Notes: generated by a model from the sequence alone, not told the origin. Shown: positions 37,543 through 47,345, counted from the first letter of the stretch. The stretch: DNA of 64,000 nt from Fibrobacterota bacterium (GCA_023412475.1 JAEYNR010000049.1:52762-116761), one strand, 5' to 3'. Program-made: numbers and translations.

Positions 37543-38157
37543 TCATGCAACATTGGTCCGGGAAGCCCTCAGCTTTTCCATGCAAGAAGAGAAATATTGC
37601 CAATCAAATAACTTTCCGGGATCCTGCTTGATCTCTTTTCGCAACCCCAAGGCCACAGCACGTTCACCGGAAATCTGGTCATGTCCTACATAATTAAATA
37701 TTCTGTTATAACGGATTTCTATATAATCACACAGCCTGCATAATGATTTGTATTGAAGCTTAGTGAAACCACTCTTCTCTGTAGCCATAAGCTCTATACC
37801 GATGGAAAAATCATTAATCCCAATCCGGTTGTCTGGTTCTGGCATGATACTTCCTCCACAATGCCAGGCTTTTTTCTGCTCTGGTACCAGTAGAGTTGTT
37901 ACTCCTCTCCTATCAATCAAGTAATGACTGCTGACTCCGAAATTACAAAAAATGCCTAAAATTGCCCCAAAATCAAACGGATACCGAGGCTGCACTTGAA
38001 CCGCACTAATGTAATGAATTACAATAACATCTATTTGCACGCCGCTGCGATCCTGCCAAAGCCACTGCTTTCCTGATTCCCTGACTCTTTCGCCTATAGT
38101 CCTATTGCAGAGCAAAAAGCGGTTTTCCACATCCAGCAACAGAGTGTTAACTTTCAT
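37543..38157 (-). CDS. N-acetylmuramoyl-L-alanine amidase (amidase_2, AmpD-like)
   Basis: The 204-residue protein has an amidase_2/PGRP core: the first zinc ligand in DVIVIHYIS, SSHYLIDRRG, AWHCGGS, IGIELMATE and VGHDQIS with the later KQDPGKLFDW. These fit the zinc ligands and catalytic acid of AmpD-type enzymes, which cut the lactyl-peptide bond of muropeptides. No signal peptide is visible, so a cytosolic recycling role like that of AmpD is the simplest reading. The first 35 residues before the fold are not typical. Confidence 0.85.
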   Translation of the reverse strand: MKVNTLLLDVENRFLLCNRTIGERVRESGKQWLWQDRSGVQIDVIVIHYISAVQVQPRYPFDFGAILGIFCNFGVSSHYLIDRRGVTTLLVPEQKKAWHCGGSIMPEPDNRIGINDFSIGIELMATEKSGFTKLQYKSLCRLCDYIEIRYNRIFNYVGHDQISGERAVALGLRKEIKQDPGKLFDWQYFSSCMEKLRASRTNVA

Positions 38158-38645
38158 AAATCCTCTATACTAAATACTATAACTTACTAACTATTATAAC
38201 TCATACCCCACTCTTCAATCAGAGCCGGTACAGCCAAATTACTATCACCAGAGACGGTAATTCTTGTTTTTTTGCTGCAGGCAACGCCCGCGGCAAAAAA
38301 CAAGAAGAACGTTATACGTTTTAGTTTGCCGTCTTCCTCCACTGGCAGAACCAGGGGCTTTGTGTTGGTAACCCCAGGAAGGAATTACCTGTAGATGCTC
38401 GGGTTCGTCAGTAAATAGTTTTTTTAATTCGTAATTACTCTGCTCTTAAATACAAATATTTAATTGGAAACAAATAAACAGATAAAAACGGAAATACTAC
38501 CTAATCAGATAACTCCTGAAGAAAAAGTTTTTTTCATTCCGATTCTTCATTTCTTATTTTTTCTGACTAATATTTTCTCCTAAACTTTTACCATAGCCAT
38601 CGCTGAGCAGTTACTTAAGTTCTATTATATTATATTGTATCCATT
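38158..38645. other. Divergent intergenic region containing repeat element B
   Basis: This 488-bp region lies between the amidase (minus) and SDR (plus) genes. Copy B of the palindromic element takes up 38246-38411. The remainder is AT-rich and shows no gene. The SDR start has no clear ribosome site. Confidence 0.5.
38246..38411. repeat. Structured palindromic intergenic element, copy B
   Basis: Shares its ends with copy A at 30186-30301 (GGTAATTCTTGT at the left; GTTCGTCA at the right). Inside is a long hairpin: CTTGTTTTTTTGCTGC (left arm, from about 38263) with GCGGCAAAAAACAAG (right arm, ending near 38305) around a GC-rich loop. A second pairing is CTTCCT with AGGAAG, closed by GGTAATTC (38256) and GAATTACC (38381). 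The core differs from copy A, so the element is modular. Confidence 0.7.
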
Positions 38646-39356
38646 ATGCCACAAATAACAGATGCTGTACTTATCACTGGCGGTTCAAAAAGGCTAGGTT
38701 TACAGTTTGCCCTGAAAACTCTTGAACTTGGTTTTTCAGCAGTGATTCATTATCGCAATGATATAAGCGATGCCCTTAAAGCTATTAACTCAAAAGAATT
38801 AAAAAAACGGGTACATTTCATACAACAAGATCTCTCAGAACAACCGGAACTCATTCTGGATAAAGCTCTTGATCTCCCGGTTAATCTGGTAGGTCTGATT
38901 AATAACGCTTCAATATTTACTGAAGGTAACCTTAACGATATAGATGACCTAAAAAAAATAATTTGGATCAATGCTCTGGTTCCAGCCCAGATAAACACCT
39001 TCTTCGCAAAAAAAATTAAGAAGGGATGGATCATAAACATCACTGATGCCATCATTAAAAAACCAAACAGCCGTTTCCAAAACTACCGCATTTCCAAACA
39101 GCTCTTGGAGCAACTAACCCGTCAGCAAGCCTATCTTTTTGCGCCAAACCTCAGAGTTAACGCTCTTGCTCCAGGCGCTATGATCCCGGCATCAACTGAA
39201 GATCAACACTATTTTAACTCTTTATCCGAAATAATCCCTATGAACACCACCGGAGATATTCACTCATTAATGAATGCGTATGAGTTTCTAATCAACTCTC
39301 CTTACATAACAGGTGAAACGATTCGGGTGGACGGCGGATGGAATATCGTGTCCTGA
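38646..39356 (+). CDS. Short-chain dehydrogenase, pteridine reductase (FolM/PTR1)-like
   Basis: The 236-residue protein has the NADP-binding TGGSKRLG (residues 11-18), LINNASIF as in the PTR1/FolM subgroup (NNAS), the catalytic Tyr-Lys pair in NYRISKQLLEQL, and PGAMIP after it. It ends in GETIRVDGGWN. The arginine/lysine in GGSKRLG and the NNAS motif favour a dihydromonapterin or pteridine reductase rather than a fatty-acid ketoreductase. No folate gene is near, so the function stays tentative. The gene stands alone. Confidence 0.75.
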   Translation: MPQITDAVLITGGSKRLGLQFALKTLELGFSAVIHYRNDISDALKAINSKELKKRVHFIQQDLSEQPELILDKALDLPVNLVGLINNASIFTEGNLNDIDDLKKIIWINALVPAQINTFFAKKIKKGWIINITDAIIKKPNSRFQNYRISKQLLEQLTRQQAYLFAPNLRVNALAPGAMIPASTEDQHYFNSLSEIIPMNTTGDIHSLMNAYEFLINSPYITGETIRVDGGWNIVS

Positions 39357-39364
39357 TTCCATTA

Positions 39365-39856
39365 TTACCTAAATGTATGAGGAATCGATTGCGGAAATCT
39401 GGTCAGAATAAAAGGGATAATTCTATTTATATGATAATGTAGTGATTGGAAAGCTTTCTGATAAGCATCGTACTTTCCCCCTACAGGATCTTTTATTTTC
39501 TCTTTACGACTTTCCTTACCAGGCCAGGATCCAAGCAAAAATGTCTGCTGGTGAACCTGTGGGAAAAAAACATTTAGGAATTCCTTATGTACCGGTTCCA
39601 TCACAAATATCAAATCACTGCTAGCCAGCTCTCCTCCAATCAAATGACGCGATTTGTGAGATGAAATATCGATGCTATTTTGCCGGCATACCTCAATGGC
39701 CAATTCAGTTGCAGAATATCCTTCCACCCCATGGGTCCCCATTGAGGATACCAATATATCATCTCTGGCAAGCTCGGATAACCGATGCTTTAAAATCCCT
39801 TCAGCCATGGGGCTTCGGCACATATTTGCAGTACATATAAAAATTACCAGTGACAC
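39365..39856 (-). CDS. Low-molecular-weight protein phosphatase (YwlE/Wzb type)
   Basis: The 163-residue protein has the C-x5-R phosphate loop CTANMCRSPMAEG near the N terminus (residues 8-20) and, downstream, KIKDPVGGKYDAYQ with the catalytic Asp of the DP motif. The family removes phosphate from tyrosine or, in YwlE-like members, from arginine. Without a linked kinase or polysaccharide gene I cannot separate these. It converges with the SDR gene, with 8 bp between their stops. Confidence 0.85.
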   Translation of the reverse strand: MSLVIFICTANMCRSPMAEGILKHRLSELARDDILVSSMGTHGVEGYSATELAIEVCRQNSIDISSHKSRHLIGGELASSDLIFVMEPVHKEFLNVFFPQVHQQTFLLGSWPGKESRKEKIKDPVGGKYDAYQKAFQSLHYHINRIIPFILTRFPQSIPHTFR

Positions 39857-40052
39857 AGTGTCCTTTCGCTTTTAGATCTCTTCACCCACTAAGGTGAAAA
39901 TAGTATTTTCACAATGAATCAGCCGGTTTCTTTATAATGATTCAGCAGTTAATGCAAGATTTATCCGAAACATTTCCGCTGGTCCGGAAAAAGCAAAAAG
40001 ACCTATGGATCCCTGAGTTGTATCTTATTTCATTTTTTTACAGGAGAATTTT

Positions 40053-40382
40053 ATGGCAGCCCTATCTAATGAAGAAAAAAGTATCGTCGAAGAAGCACTA
40101 TCTATTTATCTACAGATTATTTCAAGACAAGCCCCACCAGCCCAGGTACAGCAGATAGCTCAAATCGCCCAGGGGATTGTTAAGAAGCTAGACTCTATTG
40201 GCAGCAGCCGCAAACAGGGCAATAAACCTGAAGGCATAAGCGATGAATGGTATAAAAATGTGTGCGATAGCTGTGAGAAGCTGTCATTGGATGGCTGTTT
40301 GGACAAGGTTACCGAAAAATTTCCCGGAAAATGTGATCCCATTCTTCACTATGAGAGAAACAAAGCACTCAAATCAAAGTAA
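40053..40382 (+). CDS. Small cysteine-rich protein of unknown function
   Basis: The 109-residue protein has a good ribosome site (CAGGAGAATTTT before the ATG) and a strong terminator right after its stop. Residues 1-50 are helical; residues about 75-100 hold four cysteines in the order VCDSCEKLSLDGCLDKVTEK, then KCDP. That spacing could bind zinc or form disulfides; no signal peptide is visible, so zinc is more likely. I do not recognise the family. It lies between the phosphatase gene and the giant secreted protein gene and appears to have its own transcript. Confidence 0.6.
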   Translation: MAALSNEEKSIVEEALSIYLQIISRQAPPAQVQQIAQIAQGIVKKLDSIGSSRKQGNKPEGISDEWYKNVCDSCEKLSLDGCLDKVTEKFPGKCDPILHYERNKALKSK

Positions 40383-40384
40383 AA

Positions 40385-40410
40385 AAAAGAGCTGTTTATT
40401 CAGCTCTTTT
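40385..40410. terminator. Bidirectional terminator between convergent genes
   Basis: A perfect 10-bp stem (AAAAGAGCTG with CAGCTCTTTT, loop TTTATT), with an A-run before it and GCTTTTTT after it. It ends the small cysteine-rich gene (plus) and lies about 80 bp beyond the 3' end of the giant secreted-protein gene (minus). Confidence 0.9.
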
Positions 40411-40489
40411 GCTTTTTTCCTAAAAACCACACGGCCTGCTATCGCATCTGTATACAATAGCAGCAGATAAAGTAAACTTCTATTTTTCA

Positions 40490-43400
40490 TCATTGCATGA
40501 ACATTATCCGTTCCTGTTTTACGCCCTTTATTTTTCCTGAACCATCCAGAGCTGTTAACTGTAGAATATATGCTCCTGTTGCAAGGCGGCTTCCCTTGTT
40601 TGCATCCCATACAATAACATTTTCACCCGGATGCAGCTCTTTGCCCAGCTCCCTGCGTATTACTTTTCGCCCCAACTGATCATAAACGGTCATCCTGACC
40701 TTGCTGATCCCAGAATAAGGCAACATGAACCGGATCTGAATTCTACCTCTAAACGGGTTAGGATAAGCCTTTACCAGGGAAAAGCTGAATTTTGTAAAAC
40801 TGCTTTTCCAGTTAGCCATGTAGCTTTCATCTCCAGCAACCAGAAACCTGTACTCTCTTTGACCGGCTCCGATCAAAAAGCTATTATTCTGAACATCGTA
40901 AGCACCTGCATCGGGATTGAAAACGTTAACCTGGTAGTTAGAGGGTATCGAGCCCCAACTCTCAAGAGCAAAAGACACATTTTGAGATTTAGAATCAGAG
41001 TTATCAAAGACTATGGGAAAACTTATCCCATTATCACTTTTCTCATGTGCCATCACAATTCCATGTACACGACGGTTATCGGAGTCAAGTACACCTGCCC
41101 TGACTTTTGAAAAAGACGGAGAGACTGGAAAACAGAGCCTGCCTTTTCCAGGCGAAAAACCACAATAAACAGGTGATATAAGATCCTCATCGGTCCGGGC
41201 GTGAATTGTTATGTTCCACTTTTCTGCAAAACCGCTTTTTGCCAGCGAAACATCCTCCCCATTGACTTTCCTGGTGGACATTTTTTCGGTAATTAAGGGT
41301 ATTCTGAGTTTTATATCATCTGAGCTGTTGTTAAAAATCGAATAACAGGAATCAGGCATCAAAGCTATACTGCTATTATTATGCTGTACTAAATTGGGTT
41401 GGTACATAATTGCAGTTTTATATTGTCCTTTATCATCTCTGATCCATTTATAAAAGCCAAGTGAATCAGCTATATCCTCTTGTTTTCTAGCAGTCGAGTC
41501 AAGTATATCCTGGATCACAACGTTGAAATGAAGTGGCATGGTAAAATCAGTGAAACTTTTGGCAGAGAGCACGATTTCAGAAAAAGTACTTTTTAAAGGA
41601 AACGTAATACCTTTACCAAGATTAATCGCCTTGGTTTCCCGGGTTTTAACCCAAAATATTTGCCCTGGTACGAAATTAAACAGCTCCTTATTCTTCTCTG
41701 AGTATTCTACCCATTTATTAGGTGTGTCTTCCTCATTGCTGTTCCAGGTAAAAATTCTAAAATGAACATTGTCGTATTTCCACTGAGGTTCAGAGCTTAT
41801 CTTTTCCAATGCAACAGGTGTCGATGGAGAATCCAGCACTGAGTGAGAAAAAACCGGATTCCATGCATCTTTGGTCAGGGTGGCGTTGTTGAAATCCACA
41901 AAAACCTGACGGGAGATATTAATCCATTTTTCATTTCTTTCATCTGTAACAAGCAGCCAGGCAAAAACACTGTGATTCTGGGTCACAAAGTTTGAATCTA
42001 TCATAGTGAACACTGTGTCTTCATGCCATGATGTCGTATCGGAGGAAATTTCAAATAAAGAATCATCATTTCTATAGATAAACAGCTTTACCTTTGAATT
42101 AATGATGTTATCGCTGACTTTTATTCTGTCATTAATAGGAGCTTTCGCTAAAAAAACACTTGTTGTGTCACTCATGATATTAACAACCGGTTCTTGTGTA
42201 TCGATCATTAACATAAACGGAAAAAGCTTCTGGTGCGGTTTAAATGAGCTTGTTATGGTTCGGGTGGATTCATCAAAACTGGTTCTGGAAAGAACACTTA
42301 TTGAGTCGGTCACTTCGTCATACTGGTACATGAATACATCTTTAGTAGAGTAAGGCTCTGGCAGACTGTCACAGGTTAAGCTCAGGTAAATCTCATTTGA
42401 TGGGTGATTACGCAGGAAATCTACACCCATACTTACCGGAATCAACCCTGGTTTCAATTTCGAAAGATCAGGTTGAAAAACCAGCAGTGTATCATGATAT
42501 AAAGCATCACCCCAGTTATTACCAGGTTTCAGAACTACTTTATGGTTAAAAAGCGCAACAGAGTCATTTTTCGATTTGAAATAGCTGATTTTCTGCCAGC
42601 CTGGCTGTGGGATTCTTAAAGTTTTTCTTGCCCCCTTATCAGGCTCGGCCCATCTGAAGACACCATCTTTGCTCTCGTATCCCATCCATAAAGCAAAATG
42701 GTAGATGGTATCTACTAAAAACTGCTGACCGATGTCTATAAAAGCCTCATCCGGCCTGCTCAATGTTGAATCAATTAACTTAAGACCTTTTGATGGATTC
42801 CCTTTATCATCTGTAATATCCCACCAGAAACCGGTTTTGAGTTTCGAACCGCTTATACCCACTGTATCTATGTCCCATTTTAAATTTATCCTGTTTGTCG
42901 AAGAATCAAAGCTGATATCAGTAATTGTAATGGTGTTTAGAAGATCTCCCGGATTCATTGTCCTTGCAGAGGCACTGGATTGCTTAGTTATAAAAGACCA
43001 GTACTGTCCGCTAACATAGGTCTGCAAACCGAGATAGTAGAGGGTATTCTCATTGAGGTTGTCTATCAGCACCTCCTTGAGATTTGCATCTACAATGATA
43101 CTTTCATATTCTGTTGTATCAAACTCCTGATCCACAGGAATCGGCTCGCTGCCATACCAGATCCTTACCTTTTCAATATCGTCTCCCTGCTCCTTGCTCC
43201 ATCTCAATTTTAATGAAGTTGACCGCACACTATCTACTGTCAAAGTACAATAATTGACAGTTCGAGGGGTTCCTACACTCTGGTTTTTTTTCGCCGTATC
43301 GCTGTAGTTACCAAGAACGCCTCTCCAACTGACATTAAAAGTAATAATCTGTTCCGCTCCCGAAAACAGAGCATCCTCATAGTGCTTTGACCAAGCATTA

Positions 43401-45658
43401 GATGAAGACCATATCTCTTCCAATTCATCTTCTTTTAGTGTGTCACACTTGATTACCTCCTGGTCTATTGAATACCACACAAGCACATGTTCCAGCGAGT
43501 CTTTTTTATCTTCCAAAGTTTCAAATCCAGCTATTTCTACATCAATTGTTCCCAACTTGTAATCAATCTTAACAAACTCAAGCGGATTAGTCAGAGGATC
43601 TGTGCTGCACATAAAAGCACTGGCTCCATTTGCAGTATTAAAAGGAGGTATGCTATCCGGGTTTAACCACCGAGGTGATGCCACAAAGTAATAGGTAATG
43701 CAACCTCTTCTATTAACAGGAATTTTTTTCTCGAAAGTGGATGATCCATTATTAATAATTTCCTCCATCGAAATTCTGACAAAATTGGGGGCACCCCATA
43801 TTGGAGAATTCGGAAATGTCTCCTCTTGATACCAGATACCGATTGCATCTACATATTCGTCCTCACCGGGATCAGTAGGTAGAACGTCAAATCTCTGCAA
43901 ACTTATCAGCACAGTATCTCTGTTCACCATTTTGACCTGTTTAATAAGGAGCGGATTTTTATTGGTAGAGTCAATTACCACCAGCTCTGCAGTGTCACTG
44001 GCGACACTACCCTCTACATTACTTACCACACAATAGTAAGATCCCTTTTCTATTGCATTCTCTATCGTTAGCGAATCATTATCATTACCTACAGGTGTCG
44101 GATAAGGATCCCCACTTTTATACCAGCTATATGTAAGAGAAGACCCCGATGCTTTCAAATAAAAAACTGCTGCTTCACCTTCACGCACGGCTACCGATTC
44201 AGGATGTTTCTCTATTAACGGAGCCTTGCCCTTTACAGTTAATTTAGCAGCGCTACTGGTATCGTTTCCTGCGAGATTAACAGCTACGCACCTGTACAGA
44301 TTACCATCCTGCTCCATAGTCACAGAACCTAAAGCAAGTGTGCTCTCTTCGCTAACTGTATCCCCATCCTCTGTTATCCAGTAGTAGCTCTCAGCCCTCA
44401 GGGCAGAAGCAGAAAAAGAGACTCCTTCCCCCTCAAATACAGTACTATCCTCAGGATGAATTGTGAAAGATGGCTTTTTAACAATTATCAGGGTGCAAAC
44501 CCGGCTTGTAGCGTCACCATGAATGTTCTCTACAACACAATAAAATTCTACAGTATCTTCGTCCTCTGAAGCAGTAACCTTAAGCTTAGGAGAAGTTTCT
44601 CCAGACATGGAACCACCATTTTTATACCACTGGTAGCTCAAAGGTTCGGATCCATTTGCCTCAACATTAAATACAGCATCTGTCCCTTCAGCTACAGTAG
44701 TATCTTGAGGCTCTTTAGTAATAGAAGGAGCTCCACCCAACATAAGCGCCCAACAACCTGCATCACATTTTCCATCTAACGAACCACGGATTACATCACT
44801 GATATCAGTAAGCGGAGCACCAGTGTTATCACAGAACGCTTTTGCCTCGGAATCCTCCGAGAGCTTCCAGTGTGAAGGTAATGTTCTATCACCCACAACA
44901 TCAACAAATAGTGAATCTACGTTTGAATCTGCTCTGATAACTGAACCTGAGATGATACCAGTGGTGTCGTAATTCATAATGCTGGTGTTGTTGCTTAAAA
45001 TAGAGTTAGCGATCTTTATCCAGTCTTGACTATAGTTATTCTCGAAGTGGAAAACTGTAGTATTGTTACCAAATGTACAATTAATAATATTAATTACAGG
45101 AGTCGCCCCCCCCCAATATCTAAACTCTACGATACGGCTGTTGTTATAAAAAAGGCAATTCTCGAAAGTGACATTTGTTGACAAAGTACCTTCAAATCTG
45201 AAAAATGGTCTACTACTTTTGTTGTTACGGAATATGCAACTATTAAAAGATTTGTGGTGAGGATTTCCACTATTTGGTTCCTGACAAAAAAATTCAACTT
45301 CACTTTCAAAAACCACTCGGGTAAAGGAAAGGGTTTTATTTTGAAAAAAATTATAGCTCTCACTAGCAGTGTGCTTAAGGATTGGATATTTATCAGGATT
45401 GTTTCCGGTATGAATAAAAGTGAGTGTGGCATTTTGATCATAAGAATAATGGGAGAACAGGTTAAAGGTCAACTGTTGATTAGTATCTGTGAAATAGAAT
45501 GTATCATCAGGCACAGGATTCAGCCTTAAAATGCTGTCCAGCTCATTTCCACCCCTGGTCAGATTAGTAGCAGCCAGACTCTCCAGAGCCATAAAAAGAA
45601 CCAGAAGACAGAAAATCGGTAGCCTGCAGTTAGAACAAATCCTGTAAACCCTACTCAT
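40490..45658 (-). CDS. Giant secreted protein: beta-helix, Ig-like repeats, FN3, C-terminal sorting domain
   Basis: The 1,722-residue protein has an N-terminal signal peptide (about 10-33) and a right-handed beta-helix-like part (about 60-290, repeated SFNSCIFRNN, NVTFENCLFYNN, INIINCTFGNN units). Three Ig-like domains follow (about 305-565; for example PSITKEPQDTTVAEGTDAVF and LSYQWYKNGG), then an FN3-like domain near 800-900 (LKLRWSKEQGDDIEKVRIWYG). The last 95 residues, VKAYPNPFRGRI then VYDQLGRKV, GENVIVWDANKGSRLATGAY, are the T9SS type-A/FlgD-like sorting or anchoring domain. It is likely a cell-surface adhesin or carbohydrate-binding protein. No type IX secretion genes are here. Confidence 0.85.
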   Translation of the reverse strand: MSRVYRICSNCRLPIFCLLVLFMALESLAATNLTRGGNELDSILRLNPVPDDTFYFTDTNQQLTFNLFSHYSYDQNATLTFIHTGNNPDKYPILKHTASESYNFFQNKTLSFTRVVFESEVEFFCQEPNSGNPHHKSFNSCIFRNNKSSRPFFRFEGTLSTNVTFENCLFYNNSRIVEFRYWGGATPVINIINCTFGNNTTVFHFENNYSQDWIKIANSILSNNTSIMNYDTTGIISGSVIRADSNVDSLFVDVVGDRTLPSHWKLSEDSEAKAFCDNTGAPLTDISDVIRGSLDGKCDAGCWALMLGGAPSITKEPQDTTVAEGTDAVFNVEANGSEPLSYQWYKNGGSMSGETSPKLKVTASEDEDTVEFYCVVENIHGDATSRVCTLIIVKKPSFTIHPEDSTVFEGEGVSFSASALRAESYYWITEDGDTVSEESTLALGSVTMEQDGNLYRCVAVNLAGNDTSSAAKLTVKGKAPLIEKHPESVAVREGEAAVFYLKASGSSLTYSWYKSGDPYPTPVGNDNDSLTIENAIEKGSYYCVVSNVEGSVASDTAELVVIDSTNKNPLLIKQVKMVNRDTVLISLQRFDVLPTDPGEDEYVDAIGIWYQEETFPNSPIWGAPNFVRISMEEIINNGSSTFEKKIPVNRRGCITYYFVASPRWLNPDSIPPFNTANGASAFMCSTDPLTNPLEFVKIDYKLGTIDVEIAGFETLEDKKDSLEHVLVWYSIDQEVIKCDTLKEDELEEIWSSSNAWSKHYEDALFSGAEQIITFNVSWRGVLGNYSDTAKKNQSVGTPRTVNYCTLTVDSVRSTSLKLRWSKEQGDDIEKVRIWYGSEPIPVDQEFDTTEYESIIVDANLKEVLIDNLNENTLYYLGLQTYVSGQYWSFITKQSSASARTMNPGDLLNTITITDISFDSSTNRINLKWDIDTVGISGSKLKTGFWWDITDDKGNPSKGLKLIDSTLSRPDEAFIDIGQQFLVDTIYHFALWMGYESKDGVFRWAEPDKGARKTLRIPQPGWQKISYFKSKNDSVALFNHKVVLKPGNNWGDALYHDTLLVFQPDLSKLKPGLIPVSMGVDFLRNHPSNEIYLSLTCDSLPEPYSTKDVFMYQYDEVTDSISVLSRTSFDESTRTITSSFKPHQKLFPFMLMIDTQEPVVNIMSDTTSVFLAKAPINDRIKVSDNIINSKVKLFIYRNDDSLFEISSDTTSWHEDTVFTMIDSNFVTQNHSVFAWLLVTDERNEKWINISRQVFVDFNNATLTKDAWNPVFSHSVLDSPSTPVALEKISSEPQWKYDNVHFRIFTWNSNEEDTPNKWVEYSEKNKELFNFVPGQIFWVKTRETKAINLGKGITFPLKSTFSEIVLSAKSFTDFTMPLHFNVVIQDILDSTARKQEDIADSLGFYKWIRDDKGQYKTAIMYQPNLVQHNNSSIALMPDSCYSIFNNSSDDIKLRIPLITEKMSTRKVNGEDVSLAKSGFAEKWNITIHARTDEDLISPVYCGFSPGKGRLCFPVSPSFSKVRAGVLDSDNRRVHGIVMAHEKSDNGISFPIVFDNSDSKSQNVSFALESWGSIPSNYQVNVFNPDAGAYDVQNNSFLIGAGQREYRFLVAGDESYMANWKSSFTKFSFSLVKAYPNPFRGRIQIRFMLPYSGISKVRMTVYDQLGRKVIRRELGKELHPGENVIVWDANKGSRLATGAYILQLTALDGSGKIKGVKQERIMFMQ

Positions 45659-45751
45659 ATTTTTTTCCCTCTAAGCGATTAACCGGCAAAAAAGCGACAT
45701 ATATATAATTATAATAATGGAAAATATAATTCTATATAGAAAAACCTTCAA

Positions 45752-46759
45752 TTACGATTTTGTCAAGCCAAGAGGCTCCCTGAAAAGGTCCCGGTCCCCA
45801 AAATGGATCATAGCACTATGAAAATCCTCCGGAAAAGGTGCCTCAATATGAACCCTCAGACCTGTGAACGGATGAATAAAGGAGAGATAACGGGCATGTA
45901 ACGCCTGACGGCAAAAGGACTTAAACACTTTCGCAGCAAATGGACGGTCCAGAGGTGCTACCCGCATCAGCCTCTCTCTGCCTCCCCCATACAAACTGTC
46001 TGACAGAATCGGAAAACCCTTTAAACTGCAATGAACCCTTATCTGATGGGTTCTTCCTGTATGAAGCTTAAAATAGATAGCTGAAACTCCAGCCCGATAC
46101 CGCAATAACCAGTACTCGGTCAGAGATGGTTTACCATTTTTTGAACTGGTCCGCTTTATCGGCTCCCTTCGGCTTCTCTCCAGCGGAAGATCAATCCGGC
46201 CATGACTCTCTGATGGTTCCCCAAAACAAAGCCCGGCATAATGTTTTTCGACCGAACGGTTCGCAAAAGCAGCAGCCATAGCAGCATGGGCATTATTGGT
46301 CTTGGCAACTATCATAACTCCACTGGTCTCTTTATCCAACCGATGCACTATCCCGGGCCGCTCATATGCAGAGCCTTGAGACAAAGTACCTATCTGGTGT
46401 AATAGTGCATTAACCAGTGTCCCATCACGAACCCCATTGCCTGGATGCACCACCAGACCCGAAGGCTTGTTCACTGCCACTAAATGTTCATCTTCGTAAA
46501 GTATATCAAGAGGAATATTCTCAGGAGCCAACTTAATGTCGCGCACCAGAGCCGACCTGACAACCTCAATACGATCACCTCCGGCTATAATATCTTTCTT
46601 ACTGGCTTTCAGATTATTGCGCAACACCTTCCCATCTGCGATCAGTTTCTGGATCTGCGATCGTGAAATATCGGCCAACTTACGAGACAGAAAGATATCA
46701 AGTCTTTCTGCTTTATAATCAGTACCTACATCAAGCACAACAGATAAATTATCGGACAT
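45752..46759 (-). CDS. rluD: Ribosomal large-subunit pseudouridine synthase (RluD family)
   Basis: The 335-residue protein has an N-terminal S4 domain (RLDIFLSRKLADISRSQIQKLIADGKV) and the RluA/RluD core with the catalytic Asp in IVHRLDKETSGVMIVAKT. It also has the family motifs VNKPSGLVVHPG and LHTGRTHQIRVHC. RluD modifies helix 69 of 23S rRNA. Its start overlaps the end of lspA by 11 bp; lspA-rluD is a common gene order in bacteria. Confidence 0.94.
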   Translation of the reverse strand: MSDNLSVVLDVGTDYKAERLDIFLSRKLADISRSQIQKLIADGKVLRNNLKASKKDIIAGGDRIEVVRSALVRDIKLAPENIPLDILYEDEHLVAVNKPSGLVVHPGNGVRDGTLVNALLHQIGTLSQGSAYERPGIVHRLDKETSGVMIVAKTNNAHAAMAAAFANRSVEKHYAGLCFGEPSESHGRIDLPLERSRREPIKRTSSKNGKPSLTEYWLLRYRAGVSAIYFKLHTGRTHQIRVHCSLKGFPILSDSLYGGGRERLMRVAPLDRPFAAKVFKSFCRQALHARYLSFIHPFTGLRVHIEAPFPEDFHSAMIHFGDRDLFREPLGLTKS

Positions 46760-47345
46760 GGTCTGAAACGCTTCCCTCCGTAACTTCCAGGCTTTCTGCT
46801 GAATCGGCCTGGTCAGTTTTTTTTAGATCCTGCTTTTTTTTTCTGCGTTTTTCTTCTGTAATAAAAGCAATCATCAAAATCACCACACCCACAGTGACAT
46901 AGATATCTGCAAAATTAAATATGGGCCAGTAGTACCTCTCAGGTATTCCTATACGAATAAAATCAATGACTCCCAGTTGAGGATGAATAATCCGGTCGAG
47001 CAGATTTCCAAATGCACCTGGAAAAATCAGCATGATTCCCCAATGGAGAGCCACTTCGGTTTCTGGAATATGGCGATAATAAAAAATGAGCATGATCACA
47101 GCAAGAAAAGTAAATACAATAAAGAAATGGTTTACCGGAAAAGAAGCAATCAGCGATTGTGGATTAAAACCAAACAGGGCTCCTTTGTTATACACCAGCA
47201 GCAGTTGAAGATAATCACCAATTACGGGCACCGGGGTAGCAAAAGTCAGATTGGTATGGGCCAGATGTTTTGTAAACCAGTCCAGGAAAAATCCCACTGT
47301 TGTAACAATAACCAGCAATAACCATTTTTTCATCTTCTTTTCCAA
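46749..47345 (-). CDS. lspA: Lipoprotein signal peptidase
   Basis: LspA cuts the signal peptide of lipoproteins after lipidation. It has four membrane helices and both catalytic aspartates: GNLLDRIIHPQLGVIDFI and FNFADIYVTVG. I chose TTG at 47345 because GGGAGGGA lies 5-6 nt before it. The ATG at 47333 is too far from that site, and the longer form from 47393 has a polar N terminus that would precede the first helix. The C terminus is extended by about 30 charged residues (EEKRRKKKQDLKKTDQ) beyond the fourth helix, unlike E. coli LspA. It overlaps rluD. Confidence 0.92.
   Translation of the reverse strand: MEKKMKKWLLLVIVTTVGFFLDWFTKHLAHTNLTFATPVPVIGDYLQLLLVYNKGALFGFNPQSLIASFPVNHFFIVFTFLAVIMLIFYYRHIPETEVALHWGIMLIFPGAFGNLLDRIIHPQLGVIDFIRIGIPERYYWPIFNFADIYVTVGVVILMIAFITEEKRRKKKQDLKKTDQADSAESLEVTEGSVSDHVR

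Noticed and set aside
39937..40158. Overlapping plus-strand frame in front of the cysteine-rich gene
   Set aside because: Overlaps the better-supported gene in a different frame and lacks the ribosome site that the 40053 gene has.
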